A DNA stretch of 64,000 bases from Diprion similis (taxonomy: Eukaryota; Arthropoda; Insecta; Hymenoptera; Diprionidae). Position numbers and translations under genes: made by a program. The notes beneath the pieces are model-generated. The model had not been told where the DNA came from and did no database searches. It was given only the letters and a program-made list of their open reading frames with translations. The DNA is taken from NCBI RefSeq assembly GCF_021155765.1, contig NC_060106.1:8935501-8999500 (forward strand), given 5' to 3'. This document shows, in pieces, positions 52,701 through 64,000 of the stretch; positions within the stretch are counted from its first letter, which is position 1, and the number at the start of each line of letters is the position of its first letter.

Positions 52701-55700
52701 TTGATGGAAAATGAAGCCATATAAACACAGCCAAGGTTTGCTTTCAAGAAAAGCTTATTGATTTTATGCCAGGCCCACAGTTGTGTTCATCAAGTGCGAT
52801 TATTTCTGTCGGCACCTAATATAACGTAATGCATAAAAAAAACCTCCTCATAAACCAAAGGATTCAATTAGGATTAAATGGAACAGCCTCGGAGTAATCC
52901 AGGATCTATACGGGTATTAAAGGATCTTTTACAAGTTGTTGAAGAGGGCTAGGGTCCATGAAATTCATAACAAACTAAAATTTCTCAACTTAAATGAATA
53001 CTTCATTAAAAATAAATAAAATAATAGTTTTAGAAAATAGTTTAAAGAGTACACAACTGTTCTTATTACTCACCGTCCGATTTATTACCACTGCAAAATA
53101 ATCCATCAGGTTCTCTCCATAGAAGAAATAATTGGAAGTAATCAAGAAATACCACGAAAGAGATCTGAACCAAGGTAAACCATGAATTCGATACACAGTA
53201 TATCCAATGTTAATGATCTCTTCAAAGCATTTCACTTGTACAACCAAAGTCTGTTAATAAATCAAGACAACAGTGTTATTTCAGAACGTATGTTAATCCA
53301 AAAGCTTAATATGCTCGCTTGTATTTTTCAAAACAGCTTATATTATCATTATTGTTGTTATAATTATTAAATTCTCTGCAAAATATTGAATCATCCATCA
53401 TCCTCGATCATCACATCCATTTTTCAAGTAATATCAAGTCTTTCTCATTGTCAGTGACGCATATAATACGCCCTTGGTAAAAATTATACATCGTAAATAT
53501 CACAATAAGCGTGTTGTTTACAGATTACCAGTGCTAATTACATTGTATATGTTTTAATGAAATATTGAATTTGCACATCATTATTACCAAAAAAAAAAAA
53601 AAATCAAGTATAATGGAATAAGACAAAATTTTTAAATGCAGCTAATGCGTAACGAGGCGATTGAGGAACCGAATGATCTTTTTGCTACAAAAATTTACCA
53701 TGAGTTACTGTTCAGCAACCTATTTTTGAACGGAGATAAACACAAATTATATAATATCAGAAACAAAAAGATTTTCAAAATTATCCTTCGTATACTTTAT
53801 ATTTGATACAGAGAATATCTGGAATGGTTAACTCGCTAAAGTAACCATTGAATCATAAAATTGGGATAAAGTATGAAACAGGACTAGCCGCCGATTGAAG
53901 ATTAATAAAATATTGCAGCAAATTATTGGATAACGAAAACATTTTTATTCAAAAAACCATTAGAATTATTGCAACCGTTAACCAACTTTGTGGTTTTTTT
54001 AAATGTAATAATTATTCAAGTGTGCGAGATACGTACCGTGACCATCAGTGCTAACGGCCCTCCATAGATAATAATACCAAATCCTGTCACCATTAAACAT
54101 GTAAAAATGCCCCGAATTATCCAGTTTCTCCAGCTGCATCAAAACGATATGTATTTTAATATATCATGAACATTTGGCGTACAGTGATTCAGTAACAAGT
54201 GGATAATATTAGTCAAAGAATTTTTGGCTGTAGGGCTTTTAGTGCCTGTTACCAGAAAAAGGAAATTCTTCGTCCCACTAAAAATAATGACTGCTTAAAA
54301 AGAATCACCCCTAACAGAATTCAACACTTTCGAGTTTTCAATAGATACTACATAAGCTATGAGAGTTACACTGAAATACTTGGAAGCATTCCAACAGCGT
54401 AAAAGTACAGTCAAGAAAAGAAGAAGCTATGGGTTTACATTACTTTCGGAAGACTTATTTGGGTAGGTTTGAATATGTGTAAACAATATTCTATTGTTTT
54501 CTTCAGTAAAATAAATTCTAAGCCAAACAATCTCCGCCACTTTGTTTACATTGTTATGAATGAACGTCTGCTTAGGCCAATGACAATGCATGAATTGGTG
54601 CTAAAGCTCTGGCAACAAAGCAGTAGTAGGCATATGTTTACTATGCAAATACACTAGATATATTTATGAAATTGATAGGACACACATAAGGAAAAGTGTA
54701 CATGGTTGAACGAGGCATGAAAGTAGTAGGAAACCATTTCTTCGACGAATCTAATTACCACTGTTTAAACTTACCGATCCGACATGCCAGAGAGAGCGGC
54801 AGCGAGCGCATCTGGTGTATGATTAGTCCCTTGAGGCAGAGTCTTGGACACTTCGTCAACTTCGATCTTATTATCTTCTTCCGACTCCGCATCTTCCTTC
54901 TGCAACATGATTTTGGGCAGACTGTTATTTGTTTTCGTTAAATTCTTAAAATTATTTCTACTCGTTTGAACCGGTCATTCATAATGCAAAACGTAGAATG
55001 ATTTTCATGGCACGCAAAATGACAGGAGTCAATCTGAACAATGTCTATAAACTTATTAAATAATTTAATTGTTTCAACACTGAGAGACAAGTGAATTGAA
55101 CCACACTATTACAATTAATCGCCATCAAAATGACCGAAGCTGAATATCGAATGAAACTTATGCATAATGGATACTATGTGGTATAAATTGAATCTGGTTT
55201 ATTTATGTTAAGAAATATGATTGGAGCGACACTATGATATATCGTAAGTACATGTGAACGTAAACATTACTCGATATATCTATCTCGTGTAAAATAATAA
55301 AAAATATATCATGACGTGTTTCGTTGTATGTAGAAATTGTACGCGGTAGTGATGAATCCCCAATTGCGAAGTCATGCGCGGGAATTAAAAGTGTTATATT
55401 AAAGGAGAAGTGAGATTTATTACCTTGTTCAGTCTAACAACCGATATCGGTTCGTATCGTTTTTATCTTATTATTTCGATGCGATTACTTCGTCGTTCAA
55501 ACTCAATGCATTTATTTCGAACGCACATTCGAAACTCGAATGCGCTGCCTGCTCTCTGACATTTCTTCAACACAAAACACGACAGATGAGCGAGTGAGTA
55601 GACAAATATTTCAAATAAATTGGATACCTTTCGTGAAAAGTAGTGGGGATATTCATCACACATGGAGATATTTACGGGTTTAAAAACTACTTCATCCTTT

Positions 55701-55817
55701 GCATGAATAGCCAATACTTATTCAGTTACAAAAGATTTGATTAAAAATGCTTACGTGATCGTCGTTGACGTCTCTCCCTGCCACATCTCCAATCGCCCGT
55801 TTTCGTACCTCGGACAT
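49612..55817 (-). CDS. CdsA: CDP-diacylglycerol synthase (phosphatidate cytidylyltransferase), 10 coding exons, 440 aa
   Basis: Converts CTP and phosphatidic acid to CDP-diacylglycerol and pyrophosphate at the ER membrane, feeding phosphatidylinositol synthesis and, in flies, phosphoinositide recycling. Coding exons: 55755-55817, 54775-54899, 54037-54133, 53074-53250, 52141-52343, 51867-52023, 51535-51690, 51172-51291, 50947-51081, 49612-49701 (1,323 nt). All junctions are GT-AG and in phase. The N-terminus (1-62) is acidic and cytosolic. Multiple membrane segments follow from about residue 69. INDIMAY (232-238) and SPKKTWEGF (253-261) match the family. The CDS signature (PROSITE PS01315 pattern) spans 357-383, [10 protein letters not shown] then [17 protein letters not shown], with the conserved K-D, H-G-G and D-R-x-D. 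Length matches animal CDS1/2 (about 445 aa). The protein appears intact. Confidence 0.96.
50947..51081 (-). CDS. CdsA: CdsA exon 9 (catalytic signature)
   Basis: Starts [17 protein letters not shown], completing the signature that begins in exon 8, and continues [17 protein letters not shown]. Acceptor ATCATAG, donor CAG|GTAAGC. Confidence 0.96.
51172..51291 (-). CDS. CdsA: CdsA exon 8 (start of CDS signature)
   Basis: Contains [28 protein letters not shown]. The acceptor is GGAAG|GGT, set by alignment to the family's W-x-T-x-x-M-Y-P-F block. Donor AAG|GTGAAC. Confidence 0.92.
51535..51690 (-). CDS. CdsA: CdsA exon 7
   Basis: Contains [18 protein letters not shown] and QEYTLP, the lumenal/loop block conserved in CDS1/2. 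Phase 0, donor TGG|GTGAGT. Confidence 0.95.
51867..52023 (-). CDS. CdsA: CdsA exon 6 (catalytic core)
   Basis: Contains [19 protein letters not shown] and [14 protein letters not shown]. The donor was placed at TTG|GTTAGT because the next exon ([14 protein letters not shown]) restores the family sequence. The in-frame read-through beyond it does not resemble the family. Confidence 0.93.
52141..52343 (-). CDS. CdsA: CdsA exon 5 (central membrane segments)
   Basis: Contains [28 protein letters not shown] and QNIFEGLIW. It carries two or three hydrophobic helices and ends TG|GTAAGT. Confidence 0.95.
53074..53250 (-). CDS. CdsA: CdsA exon 4
   Basis: Phase 0 at both ends. Contains [25 protein letters not shown] and YGENLMDYF, blocks well conserved in animal CDS enzymes. 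Confidence 0.95.
54037..54133 (-). CDS. CdsA: CdsA exon 3 (first membrane segment)
   Basis: Encodes [10 protein letters not shown] and a hydrophobic stretch ending GGPLALMVT, the counterpart of the first membrane segment in animal CDS proteins. Donor ACG|GTACGT. Confidence 0.92.
54775..54899 (-). CDS. CdsA: CdsA exon 2 (acidic N-terminal region)
   Basis: Acceptor TTGCAG, donor CG|GTAAGT. Acidic and Ser/Thr-containing ([17 protein letters not shown]), leading to ALSGMSDR just before the first membrane segment. Confidence 0.9.
55755..55817 (-). CDS. CdsA: CdsA exon 1 (start, cytosolic N-terminus)
   Basis: Encodes [21 protein letters not shown], with an A-rich context before the ATG. Ends in phase 0 at GTAAGC. 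Confidence 0.85.
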
Positions 55818-56050
55818 TTTATTCATAAAAATATTTCACGATTTGGTAAAACTATATATTTTGATCAAGCACCGGTGATCACTGACTTGTACACCTTAAT
55901 CGCATACCTTTACATTGTTTGAATAATTAAGAAAACAACTCGAGCGGACGTGATGCATCAAATCGCGCTCACCGACTTCACGGCTTACACATTGCAGGTT
56001 AACGTCGGCTTCGGGGATCTTCGCCAAGCAATCGGCCGCTCTCGGGTATT

Positions 56051-56060
56051 CGATATCGAT
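56051..56060. promoter_or_regulatory. DRE-like motif upstream of CdsA
   Basis: CGATATCGAT lies about 235 bp upstream of the CdsA ATG. It contains seven of the eight bases of the DREF element (TATCGATA), which is common in housekeeping gene promoters of flies. Whether it is used here is inference. Confidence 0.25.
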
Positions 56061-57655
56061 TTGAACCGGCTACCCGAAGTTCCACTTCTACATGAGTCTA
56101 TACCGTCTATACTTATGTGCACATAATCGCACCTACAAATGCTCGTAAAAAGACGACGAACACCCGACTGCGTTTAGTCACATGTCTATAGGCAATTACT
56201 TTGTTACGAACCCACAACTCATCAGACTAATTACCCGATGGATGATAATATGATAGAATAATCGTCGTTGTTTCAATCGTCTTGGTCATTGTTTTCTAAT
56301 CTATCCGGAATAGCTCGACCTTATTGAAATGCTTGAAATGCTTCAATTTTGCTTAGTTATAATTTATTAATCACCGAAATATGCGTCAATGGAAATGGTC
56401 AACGGCTGGTTGCCATTATCCTCTGCAATAAATATACGCTAATTTCAAATTCATTCTGGTGTTAGCCAATATTAAATCGGTACGCAAGCCCAGATTCCGA
56501 TTTACCAAATTTATAAAATTCGTAACTCACAAGTCATTGACTTATGGCACAGTCATAATTATTGACGTTCAAATATGTGGAGCGAAGAACGCAGCTATAA
56601 AATATAATTCTGATGCAAATATGTGGCTTTTAGTGACGTTTTTGCAGCACAATTAATCACTGAAAACTACTAGAAGATCGCTATTCCATATTAGAAATGG
56701 ACAAACACAAGAATTTTAGTCGCGATAAGTCTGATCCGGGGTAAAATTGATTTGGAACCAACAAAGCATTAAAATATCCAGAAAAAACGCGATGCAATGA
56801 TTGAAATGTCTTAAAGTTTTTTTATTAACATCACAGATACAATAATTATGTACATACTTGTTCGAGACCTCCGCTTCGAACTTTGGAGCACCCCGCTGTC
56901 AATCTAAGTACTGAAGTACCAAATTCCGACTAAGAATACAGTATAAAGTATGTGTACTAACGAGGAAAGTATCAGACCTCTGTATCATGAATTCTGTTCA
57001 AACTTTGAGGGTCGTGTGTTCAGCCTCAAAATAGAAGCCTGTGATACGTAATTTCATCACTTAGGACTCTTCACTCCAAGTCAAATTAATTGCATTAGCA
57101 GTTTGATAAGTGAAATATGATAATAAATGACAGGATATTATAGATCCAAGTGTAAACCGATATACAAACTATTATTTTAGAGCTATAGTGAAGCATAAAT
57201 TGCGAATTTTCGACAATTTAATTTATTGTAAATTGAGTGAAAGAAGTCCCAATAGCTGGAACTACCCGTCGGTAACTCTATATTTTGGGCAAAGAAAAAT
57301 CCCTGGAAGTTTCAGCAGAGTCCGTGATTCAAAGGTCTGATATTCTCCTTGCAAGTAGTAAGATTAACGATGGTTTTTAGGATTACAATAATTAATATGA
57401 CGATATGGTAGATGCACTGACAAAAATCACAAGTACATACGCATATGCACACACGTGTAACTTGTAAGAACGTTAATAACAAGTAACAATTTTCTCAGAC
57501 GCGTTATCCTTCAGAAAATTGCCATTAGTTTGCACCCTACGTATCCATTGTGCAAGTAGAATAGATTAAACAGTATTAAATGGTAACTTTGTTCATGATA
57601 TTTTTATATTATATAAAAAAATTAACAACAAAACGCTGTATCGTATTTTCAACAG

Positions 57656-57675
57656 TAATAATAATAATAATAATA
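57656..57675. repeat. (AAT)n microsatellite
   Basis: About six AAT units, likely within the MARCH 3' UTR. Confidence 0.8.
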
Positions 57676-57853
57676 ATCATAATAAATACATAACTAATTT
57701 TGTCATTTTATACTATCAAAACTACCAAATTAATAAACACAGCCCTTTCATCTGTTCAAATCTAGTTTCCGTTCGAATATTCGTTCTTTTCACTATATTC
57801 TTGGGGTCACAATTAGGTACCGATTAAATATATATTCATAAATTGTCACTTAT

Positions 57854-58133
57854 TTAGCAATTATCACTTTTGTTATACAAATTGTCTTCCGATGTAGATA
57901 GCTTGTCAAATACGTAAAGTTTAAGTTGAGCTTCATGCTTTTGGGGGGGTGGCGTGGATTCTGATTTCATCGTTTGTGACGCCCCAGCTGGGTCGGTGCG
58001 CGGTAACAAAGTATGACTCTGCTCGGACATAGAGACCGATGGATCTTTCAAGTGCATCGTCATATCTCTGAGAGAATCTGCAGGAGACGGTGGAAGCACG
58101 ACTTTTTCTGGGGCATTCTGTATGAAAATTACT
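57854..58133 (-). CDS. MARCH exon 5 (cytosolic tail, stop)
   Basis: Acceptor GTTACAG. The tail starts [15 protein letters not shown] and ends NLYNKSDNC before TAA. The first residues match the family; the remainder is lineage-specific and probably disordered. Confidence 0.88.
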
Positions 58134-61100
58134 CTGTAACAAACGAGAAATAGGATGATAAATGATTTCTTTAATTTTCTTTTCTTTTTTCAAAAAATGA
58201 TAATCGATTCATGGTTTTGGAATGCCACATGATTCATTATACACAATGCACACTCTCGGGGAAATGAAAACCCATATTTACTGGTAACATGTTTAAGCTA
58301 CTAATTATAAGTAGTAGTAATAATTGAAATATGATGAAAATTTATACATTTGTTACAATCTAAATCTTTTGAATAATGCAAATTATTTGTTCAACTGAAT
58401 GTAATGAAAATAGTGAGTATATCTCAAGCGTGCATAAGAAAAAAAGAACAGCAACATAATTAACCATAACTGAGATAACCGAGCAGATAACGATACGCTG
58501 AAATTACAAATCACAAGACTTTACTTTCCACATAGCAGCAATAGCAAGAATGTTTTTACTCAAGTTCCTTTTCACTAAGATACTTTCAGGTAATATTACT
58601 TTTCTAAAAGGCAGAGTAAGTTGAAATTTTGAAAAGCTTCTTTTGTATCAATTGTTATACCTGTTGAATGCCCGCCATCTTTTGCAGAGCATAATGTATG
58701 CCTTACATTGGATATACATGAACACCAGGCCTCCTGTGAAGCCAATCACAACAACGATCATTTTTGTCCAGAATGGCCAATTCATGGACCCTCTGCGTGC
58801 CTCCTCAATGGAACGTTCCACAAGTACGTACAGCGACCATGCAATGCATAATGCTGCGACTGCGTTAAAAGCTACGGCACACCATAATTTTCGCACCTCC
58901 AGTGCAGACATTTCAAGTTTTTCCCACTAGAAATAGAAAATTGGAATTAGCAATTTAATAGTTGTTGAAATATACAATCGGTATAAATCATTCATACTAG
59001 AATACTTGTTTCAAATTATGAATTGGTATAAAATGATAACAAGTGATATTTTAATAGTTATAAGTACATAAAGATGGGGTGGATTTTATTAGAAACTTGA
59101 AACTCTCATGTAAGTCCTTATGCGTAACTCTATTCAAACAAAGTCTTTATCTATTATATATTTGTTTTTCACGAAAAAAAATTCATTAAACAGTTTGATT
59201 TATTATACTTCATACCAAGGATTGACCTGAGAGAAAGACTATCATTCTTGTCATCGTATTGCTGATATTTCAGATTGGAGTTAGATTATTTCTTGTAGCG
59301 TAATATTTGCTTACAAAGAAACTGGTCAATAGCGATCATAGACAACAAATTTTGAACGTTACCAATCAAAGATAATGAATCACTTAATTAATAAATATGT
59401 TTTTTTTTTAAATATCTGATGACTAATAGATGTTAATATCTGTACAGATAAAAATCATATGTTTTATTCAAATTTGAGCACTTAGAGCTAACAGCTCAAA
59501 GTGTAATTAATTACTCTCGGTAATTGGGGTTATTCGACATAAATATACAATGCGAGGTATTTTTTAATATGTATATATACACATAACTTACCTCTGAAAA
59601 TGGTTTTGTTTTGGCATGCATGATAAAAGTGAATTTACATAATTCACAGGCGCGTGTGTCTGAAGCCTTTATCCACTGTTGAAGACAAGCTTGGTGAACG
59701 TAGCGTAGACTTCCACTGCAATAACATGGTGCCAGTAGAGGAGCGCCGATCTCACCTTCACAGTGGCATATTCTAGTAAAAAGAAATGAAAATTAAACGA
59801 GGTTCTCTTGAAAACTTTTCCAATGCATGAGTGAATGTAAGACTTCAAATCTCAAATTTTTAAACACAAATCATTGCATGACCTGTTATAGTTTCGTAAG
59901 CAACTTTTTTGTGATATGCAACTGCCGATATTGTGATATTTTTTCAGAATTTGTAGGTGATCCGAAATTACTTCAAGTACTTAGAAATACAAAAATTTAT
60001 GATTCAGAGCAGTTGCTAGATTGAGTACCACTCAAATTCAAATGCAAACTGGGTTGAGCCTAAAAGATATTATTATGACTAAATTCGAATTAAATCCTTT
60101 CGTTACATCAAGTTTTAATGAAAGTGATGTTTCTAATATTTTTACTTGGAGGTGGATTAAATTACATCAACTGGACGATCTCATTTTAATTGCAAGTTCT
60201 CCCACAATTGAACAAACATATTTACGGCTTTTAAATGACGTTTCGGTTGTATGTGGTATAGCATGCATGTTAACGGATAATAATTTCTTTAGCACAGCAT
60301 AGCATACATGTGCACCTGTTTCAGAATTATTATTATTATTTTTCGAACGTCGTAATTATAAAACAAAGAATCGCACATTGAACTATGATAATTGTTTATT
60401 TATAGTTTGAAAAGTTGAAGTCAACCTATAAATCAATGAGAAGAGAAGAATGAGCGATTAAAAGTTTTCACGCCCTACGCACAATTGCACAATACATCCA
60501 AACACTACTGTTTGCGAAATAAGACTGACAGATATAAATAGCTAAGTGTGTTGGGGATTCAAGAAGCAACTGTTTAAATCAAAATGAGAATGCCCTTCAT
60601 ACTCGGACAATGCTCGGAAAATATTAGTCGAATATTTTGGCAAATATTTGATATGAGTCTGTTATGAATAATAATTCGACCTTCTATCAAGAACAAAAAG
60701 CTGCTCCGTAATAAAATGTATTTAATTTACCACTTGATTATATTGATTGAAGAATTTATTTAATTTTCAATTGGATCACTTAGTATTTGTCTTTTCAACA
60801 TGAAAGTCTTTCGATATTGCTAATATCATTTTTACACTTCTTTGCTGAGCAACAATGAAAATGAAATATGAATTTGTGGAAATTTTAGAAATTTCTTTAT
60901 TCACCTTGTGACTAATAGCATTGATCTTTTGTACGTTCTAGGTAATTCTCACAAAATCTAAAATCTAGTACTCTCTATTAAACTAGGCGCTGCTGTAGCT
61001 AGCCTATATCTCCTGCCATTACTAGTGATGTCATAAAAAGAAAAGAAAAAAATAATATATGTCGAGGCAGTTTGCATACGCCATTAAATATTTTTTTGTT

Positions 61101-63797
61101 CTATCAAACCATACAAAAATGCTAATTTTGATTGCTGCGTAAAAAATTTAAAACTTAATTAATTAAAAACTTAAGATTACAGCGATAATGTACACAATAT
61201 TATCACCAATATTTGCGGAACCCTATTGACCTTCAGAGCAATCAATATTACTGTACTAGTCTACATATCTTCTGCCAGGTGCTTTCATCTATTTGTCACC
61301 TATTCCCCAAACGGAGTCTAATGATGAATAAAAATTAGGAAGTTCTACAAATTGAAAGGCACAAGTGGCCTTCAAATCGTGATAAAAAAAACAGTTGCGC
61401 ACTGCTCCTCAAGCACATGACGTAAAAACTACTCAAATTGTTACCAAATCATTTTAAACAGTCGTCTACGAATATAAAATTCTCATTTATCGTCCAGTTC
61501 AACTATGAATATGAGATATATCCGAATATTTTTTTAAAAATTCATGTAAATAATGCTTATAACAGGTTCGTAATCCGTACAAATCTCAAGGTAATTCATA
61601 CCTATTTAAAACTTACCTGCAAATGTCATGACTGTTTGAAGACAAGGTACTCATCGAAGAGTGTGAATGATCAGGTATGACTGTGACGGCTGTTGCATAC
61701 GCCGGTTCCTGTAAAAGTGAATAATCGTCATTAGTTATGTTACTTTTACGCTTACATACCGACACTATCATTAAGATAATATAGACGAGGGGAAAAAAAC
61801 TGAAGTATATTTTCTACATAAAAGTGGAAGAATATTCCTGGTGATGTATGAAAAATATTTTATAGCTGTACAAGATACTTGATGTGCGAACGAAATTTCT
61901 AGCTCATTAAAGTTCACATGATTTTCACAACTTTCCCATAGCTCTTGGCGTAACACAAGGTTATAATTACCAACACATGGTACCTTTTACAATTTAAATT
62001 AAAGCACGTACTTATGCAGTTTCTACAAATTGATGCCATTAATTTATTCGAGGTACAAATTTGGTCATTGATACCGCTTCCTTTCGGACCACCACTAACC
62101 TGTTCTTAAATATAATTCTATAACAACCAGTGGAAATGACGAGGTTGAAGTTAGTAACATTGACGTAACAAAACATTTGAATCAAATCATTACTTTAGAA
62201 TTTTAGAGCGGTCTCGAATGAGTTGACTTTTCAAAGTGTGAGCACGTAAAGCTTCATTACAGTTTAATCAATTTTGGACAATCCTTGAGTTGCGAAAGAA
62301 CTATTTTGCCTATATATGTGTCGGTACGCTACGTTACTAACTTCAACCTCATTAGAAAAATGAACCTAGCACTTGAGGCAATTTCTACTTATAATTATTA
62401 CAAACATTATTCAGCTCCTGAATGGTTTAGATATCTACTAATGAGCCTCAAGCAGCATCTTGTAAGCATTCCCCTGTGCTTTGCCTTATACTTTATACTT
62501 TGTACTCGCGCCACTTGTTTGGTGTTTGATCCTTGCTTTCAATTACCAGCTTTAATAGATCATAAACATTCTTTATTTTAAATCGTTTAAACATACTTTT
62601 TATTCTTCCTCCGCAAAATAACTACTTACTATGTGTACAGTGTCAGAAAAATGAAAAGGAATCTAAAAGGCAAAAATGTTTTCACCTACTATAGACCATT
62701 AGTTCTCAATTTCACATAGTGCAGTTATTTTGGTAGGACTTGGCCTGCAGTTAGCCAATGTGGATCACATTCTAATTTTATTCTGAGAACATCTAACGCG
62801 TTTCCGTACTATTATCAAAATGATGTATCTATAACAAATACGAATATTATCTACTTCTGTTCTTTAAAATAATTTAACTTGCCATATATTCATAGCTTTT
62901 CTTAAACATTGAAGAAACCTTAATCGAATATCTAATGAAGGGTAAAATGGTGTTTTAATAATTACAACAACCAAAAAGAATTATTCTTCAATATTATGAA
63001 CCAGAATCACTATGCCAATTAGTTTTTTCACATATTTTTATGTTGCCACATTTATTAAAATAATTTGAACAGAAGGACACAGACAATATATTTTTTAACA
63101 CGAATCATAACAAGGAATCTCTGTATCCGATTTAGATTCAGCCTAAAAAACTGTTTCTTCAACTTGCGATGCAATCAAAGTTAAACCTCGTCAAGGGCGT
63201 TGAGACCCAGCGATCTTTACTAGTGAGGATTCAGCTGAAACCTTTTCAAACAGACATTACTCAACTCTGGCTATTTATTCCGTGACATTCTTAGTATCAA
63301 CTTTCGTTTGGTAACGTTTCAAACATTTTCCTCATCGTACGTAAGGATGCTGAATCTCATTTACCAGAAAGGGTTTACATTCTTTGAATTTCACAACAAA
63401 CGAACCTCCTTCGATCTTTTCGCAGAGTCTGGATAAAAATCTAGTTGCAGTATGCAGACATCCTTGGATTCGCTATCCTGAGAATGGCTAATAAAAGAAT
63501 TCGGTAACATTTAGTTTTCAATTTTCTCCAAACGCATGTCGTTGCGGAAAATTTCCGTTAATAAGAATACCTTGTTGGAGGCCGAAGAACGCGCATGTTG
63601 GACGTTGTCGTGCTTTCAAAAAATCTAAACTAGGTTTGTGTTGAGGTCGGCGTTGAATAACAAAGCAAACGAGTTCATACCCTTGGTATCCATTCCGGCG
63701 GAGGCTCCCCGCTTCCCGGACTGACGTTGCTGGACGGACCTAGAGGAGGTTGGGGTTGCCAATCAGGCGGATAAACATTGATTTGATGCACTGGCAT
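57854..63797 (-). CDS. MARCH-type RING-CH E3 ubiquitin ligase (MARCH1/8 class), 5 coding exons, 311 aa
   Basis: Membrane-anchored E3 ligase expected to ubiquitinate membrane proteins on endosomes or the plasma membrane. Coding exons: 63681-63797, 61617-61708, 59592-59772, 58661-58926, 57854-58133 (936 nt). All are in phase and GT-AG. The N-terminus is Pro-rich. The RING-CH finger (C4HC3) uses C69, C72, C86, C88, H96, C99, C112 and C115, with the conserved W103. WEKLEMS then leads to two membrane helices at about 144-166 and 184-205, with WPFWTKM and [14 protein letters not shown] as in vertebrate MARCH8/MARCH1. The C-terminal tail (220-311) begins [10 protein letters not shown] and is Ser/Pro-rich. 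An in-frame upstream ATG at 63821 would add eight residues (MFVCGRSA). Confidence 0.94.
58661..58926 (-). CDS. MARCH exon 4 (two transmembrane helices)
   Basis: Acceptor TTTCTAG, donor AG|GTATAA. Contains both membrane helices separated by the short loop [17 protein letters not shown]. Confidence 0.95.
59592..59772 (-). CDS. MARCH exon 3 (RING-CH zinc finger)
   Basis: Encodes [34 protein letters not shown] and [10 protein letters not shown]. It carries seven of the eight zinc ligands. Confidence 0.96.
59773..61616 (-). other. MARCH intron 2 (1.8 kb)
   Basis: AT-rich. Two plus-strand frames at 59827-60302 look accidental. No further structure is seen. Confidence 0.6.
61617..61708 (-). CDS. 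MARCH exon 2 (linker to RING-CH)
   Basis: Acceptor TTTTACAG, donor AG|GTAAGT. Encodes [18 protein letters not shown] and ends SNSHDIC, supplying the first zinc-binding cysteine. Confidence 0.9.
61709..63680 (-). other. MARCH intron 1 (2 kb) with a MITE
   Basis: AT-rich intron. It contains the inverted-repeat element at 62141-62350. A 98-codon plus-strand frame at 62285-62581 overlaps the element and resembles nothing known. Confidence 0.65.
62141..62350. mobile_element. MITE copy B (GAGGTTGAAG family), in MARCH intron 1
   Basis: Perfect 18-bp terminal inverted repeat GAGGTTGAAGTTAGTAAC at 62141-62158 and 62333-62350, with similarity continuing inward (ACGTAAC-like). 210 bp, no coding capacity. 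The second copy at 45.3 kb shows that it is a family. Confidence 0.7.
63681..63797 (-). CDS. MARCH exon 1 (start, Pro-rich N-terminus)
   Basis: Encodes [20 protein letters not shown] and ends EWIPR at AGG|GTATGA. Two in-frame ATGs are available (63797 and 63821), with an in-frame TAA just before the upstream one. The downstream ATG has the better -3 base (G against C), so it was chosen. Confidence 0.75.
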
Positions 63798-64000
63798 TGC
63801 GCTCCGACCACAGACGAACATTAGTGTGATTTATTGTTGGTATTATGGTGATTTAAGTACAAGGTAATCACGTCGAACGTTTCATCGTTCGTTTCGTCCC
63901 TGACTGTAGTTTCGTCATCGTCATCGTCATCGTCTTTTAAGTTAAAATGCGTGTGTTTTGAAAATGTTAACCTTTCAACGGCCGACAGCTCCTCGCGAAA
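63798..64000 (-). promoter_or_regulatory. Likely 5' UTR/promoter of the MARCH gene, cut by the window edge
   Basis: Sequence upstream of the MARCH start includes a CATCGT hexamer tract at 63912-63934. The gene's true 5' end may lie beyond the window. Confidence 0.4.

Larger units (their letters stand above)
55818..57853. other. Intergenic region between MARCH 3' end and CdsA 5' end
   Basis: About 2 kb. The right part should hold the MARCH 3' UTR, including an (AAT)n tract at 57656-57675. The left 300 bp is less AT-rich and should hold the CdsA promoter and 5' UTR. No other coding exon is recognised. Confidence 0.55.

Noticed and set aside
59827..60302. Two adjoining plus-strand frames within MARCH intron 2
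   Set aside because: AT-rich, antisense to the host gene, no recognisable domain or start context.
62285..62581. 98-codon plus-strand frame with hydrophobic stretches
   Set aside because: It begins inside MITE copy B and lies in an intron. It is probably a chance frame.
1..64000. tRNA, rRNA and CRISPR signals
   Set aside because: Scanning for tRNA B-box strings (GGTTCGAATCC-like, both strands), rRNA-like blocks and regularly spaced repeats gave nothing convincing.

Overview
The window is nuclear DNA of an insect. It carries three multi-exon genes with GT-AG introns, all transcribed from the minus strand. One of them encodes a Spätzle-type Toll ligand, a family known from arthropods. The AT-rich background mixed with CpG-rich islands, and the many small inverted-repeat elements, would suit a hymenopteran such as a sawfly. 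That species-level guess is inference only. No bacterial-style operons, rRNA, tRNA or CRISPR arrays were seen.

Layout, right to left in transcription order. (1) 63,797-57,854: a MARCH-type membrane-anchored RING-CH E3 ubiquitin ligase (MARCH1/8 class), 5 coding exons, 311 aa. (2) 55,817-49,612: CDP-diacylglycerol synthase (CdsA/CDS1/2 family), 10 coding exons, 440 aa, complete with its signature motif. (3) 38,414-20,231: a Spätzle-family neurotrophin-like pro-ligand, 7 coding exons, 356 aa, with a signal peptide split by a 5.3-kb intron, a proline-rich prodomain, an RSRR processing site and an 8-cysteine knot domain. I assembled all three by hand. Every splice junction has GT/AG ends, and reading phase is conserved across every junction.

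The left 20 kb contains no gene I can name. It holds a GC-rich transposon- or UTR-like stretch (1-1,500), a CpG-rich island near 5.75-6.7 kb with a perfect palindromic RFX X-box, a CpG-rich stretch at 13.4-14.2 kb with accidental ORFs in several frames, a possible first exon at 15.5 kb, and a fragment of a pogo/Tigger-like transposon with a Brinker-type HTH at 16.7-17.3 kb.

Spätzle introns 1 and 2 and the 39-49 kb intergenic space hold mobile-element debris. This includes two long palindromic foldback elements (31.15-31.94 kb and 35.86-36.50 kb), a shorter element whose ends resemble those of the first foldback, a possible hAT-like element (39.97-40.43 kb) and the C-terminal relic of a non-LTR retrotransposon polyprotein (46.6-46.9 kb). 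A small MITE family has two copies, at 45.3 kb and inside MARCH intron 1 at 62.1 kb.

The three genes do not form a pathway. They act in innate or neurotrophic signalling (Spätzle), phospholipid and phosphoinositide supply (CdsA) and membrane-protein ubiquitination (MARCH). I see no new multigene system. The most novel content is the set of foldback and MITE elements and the X-box island.
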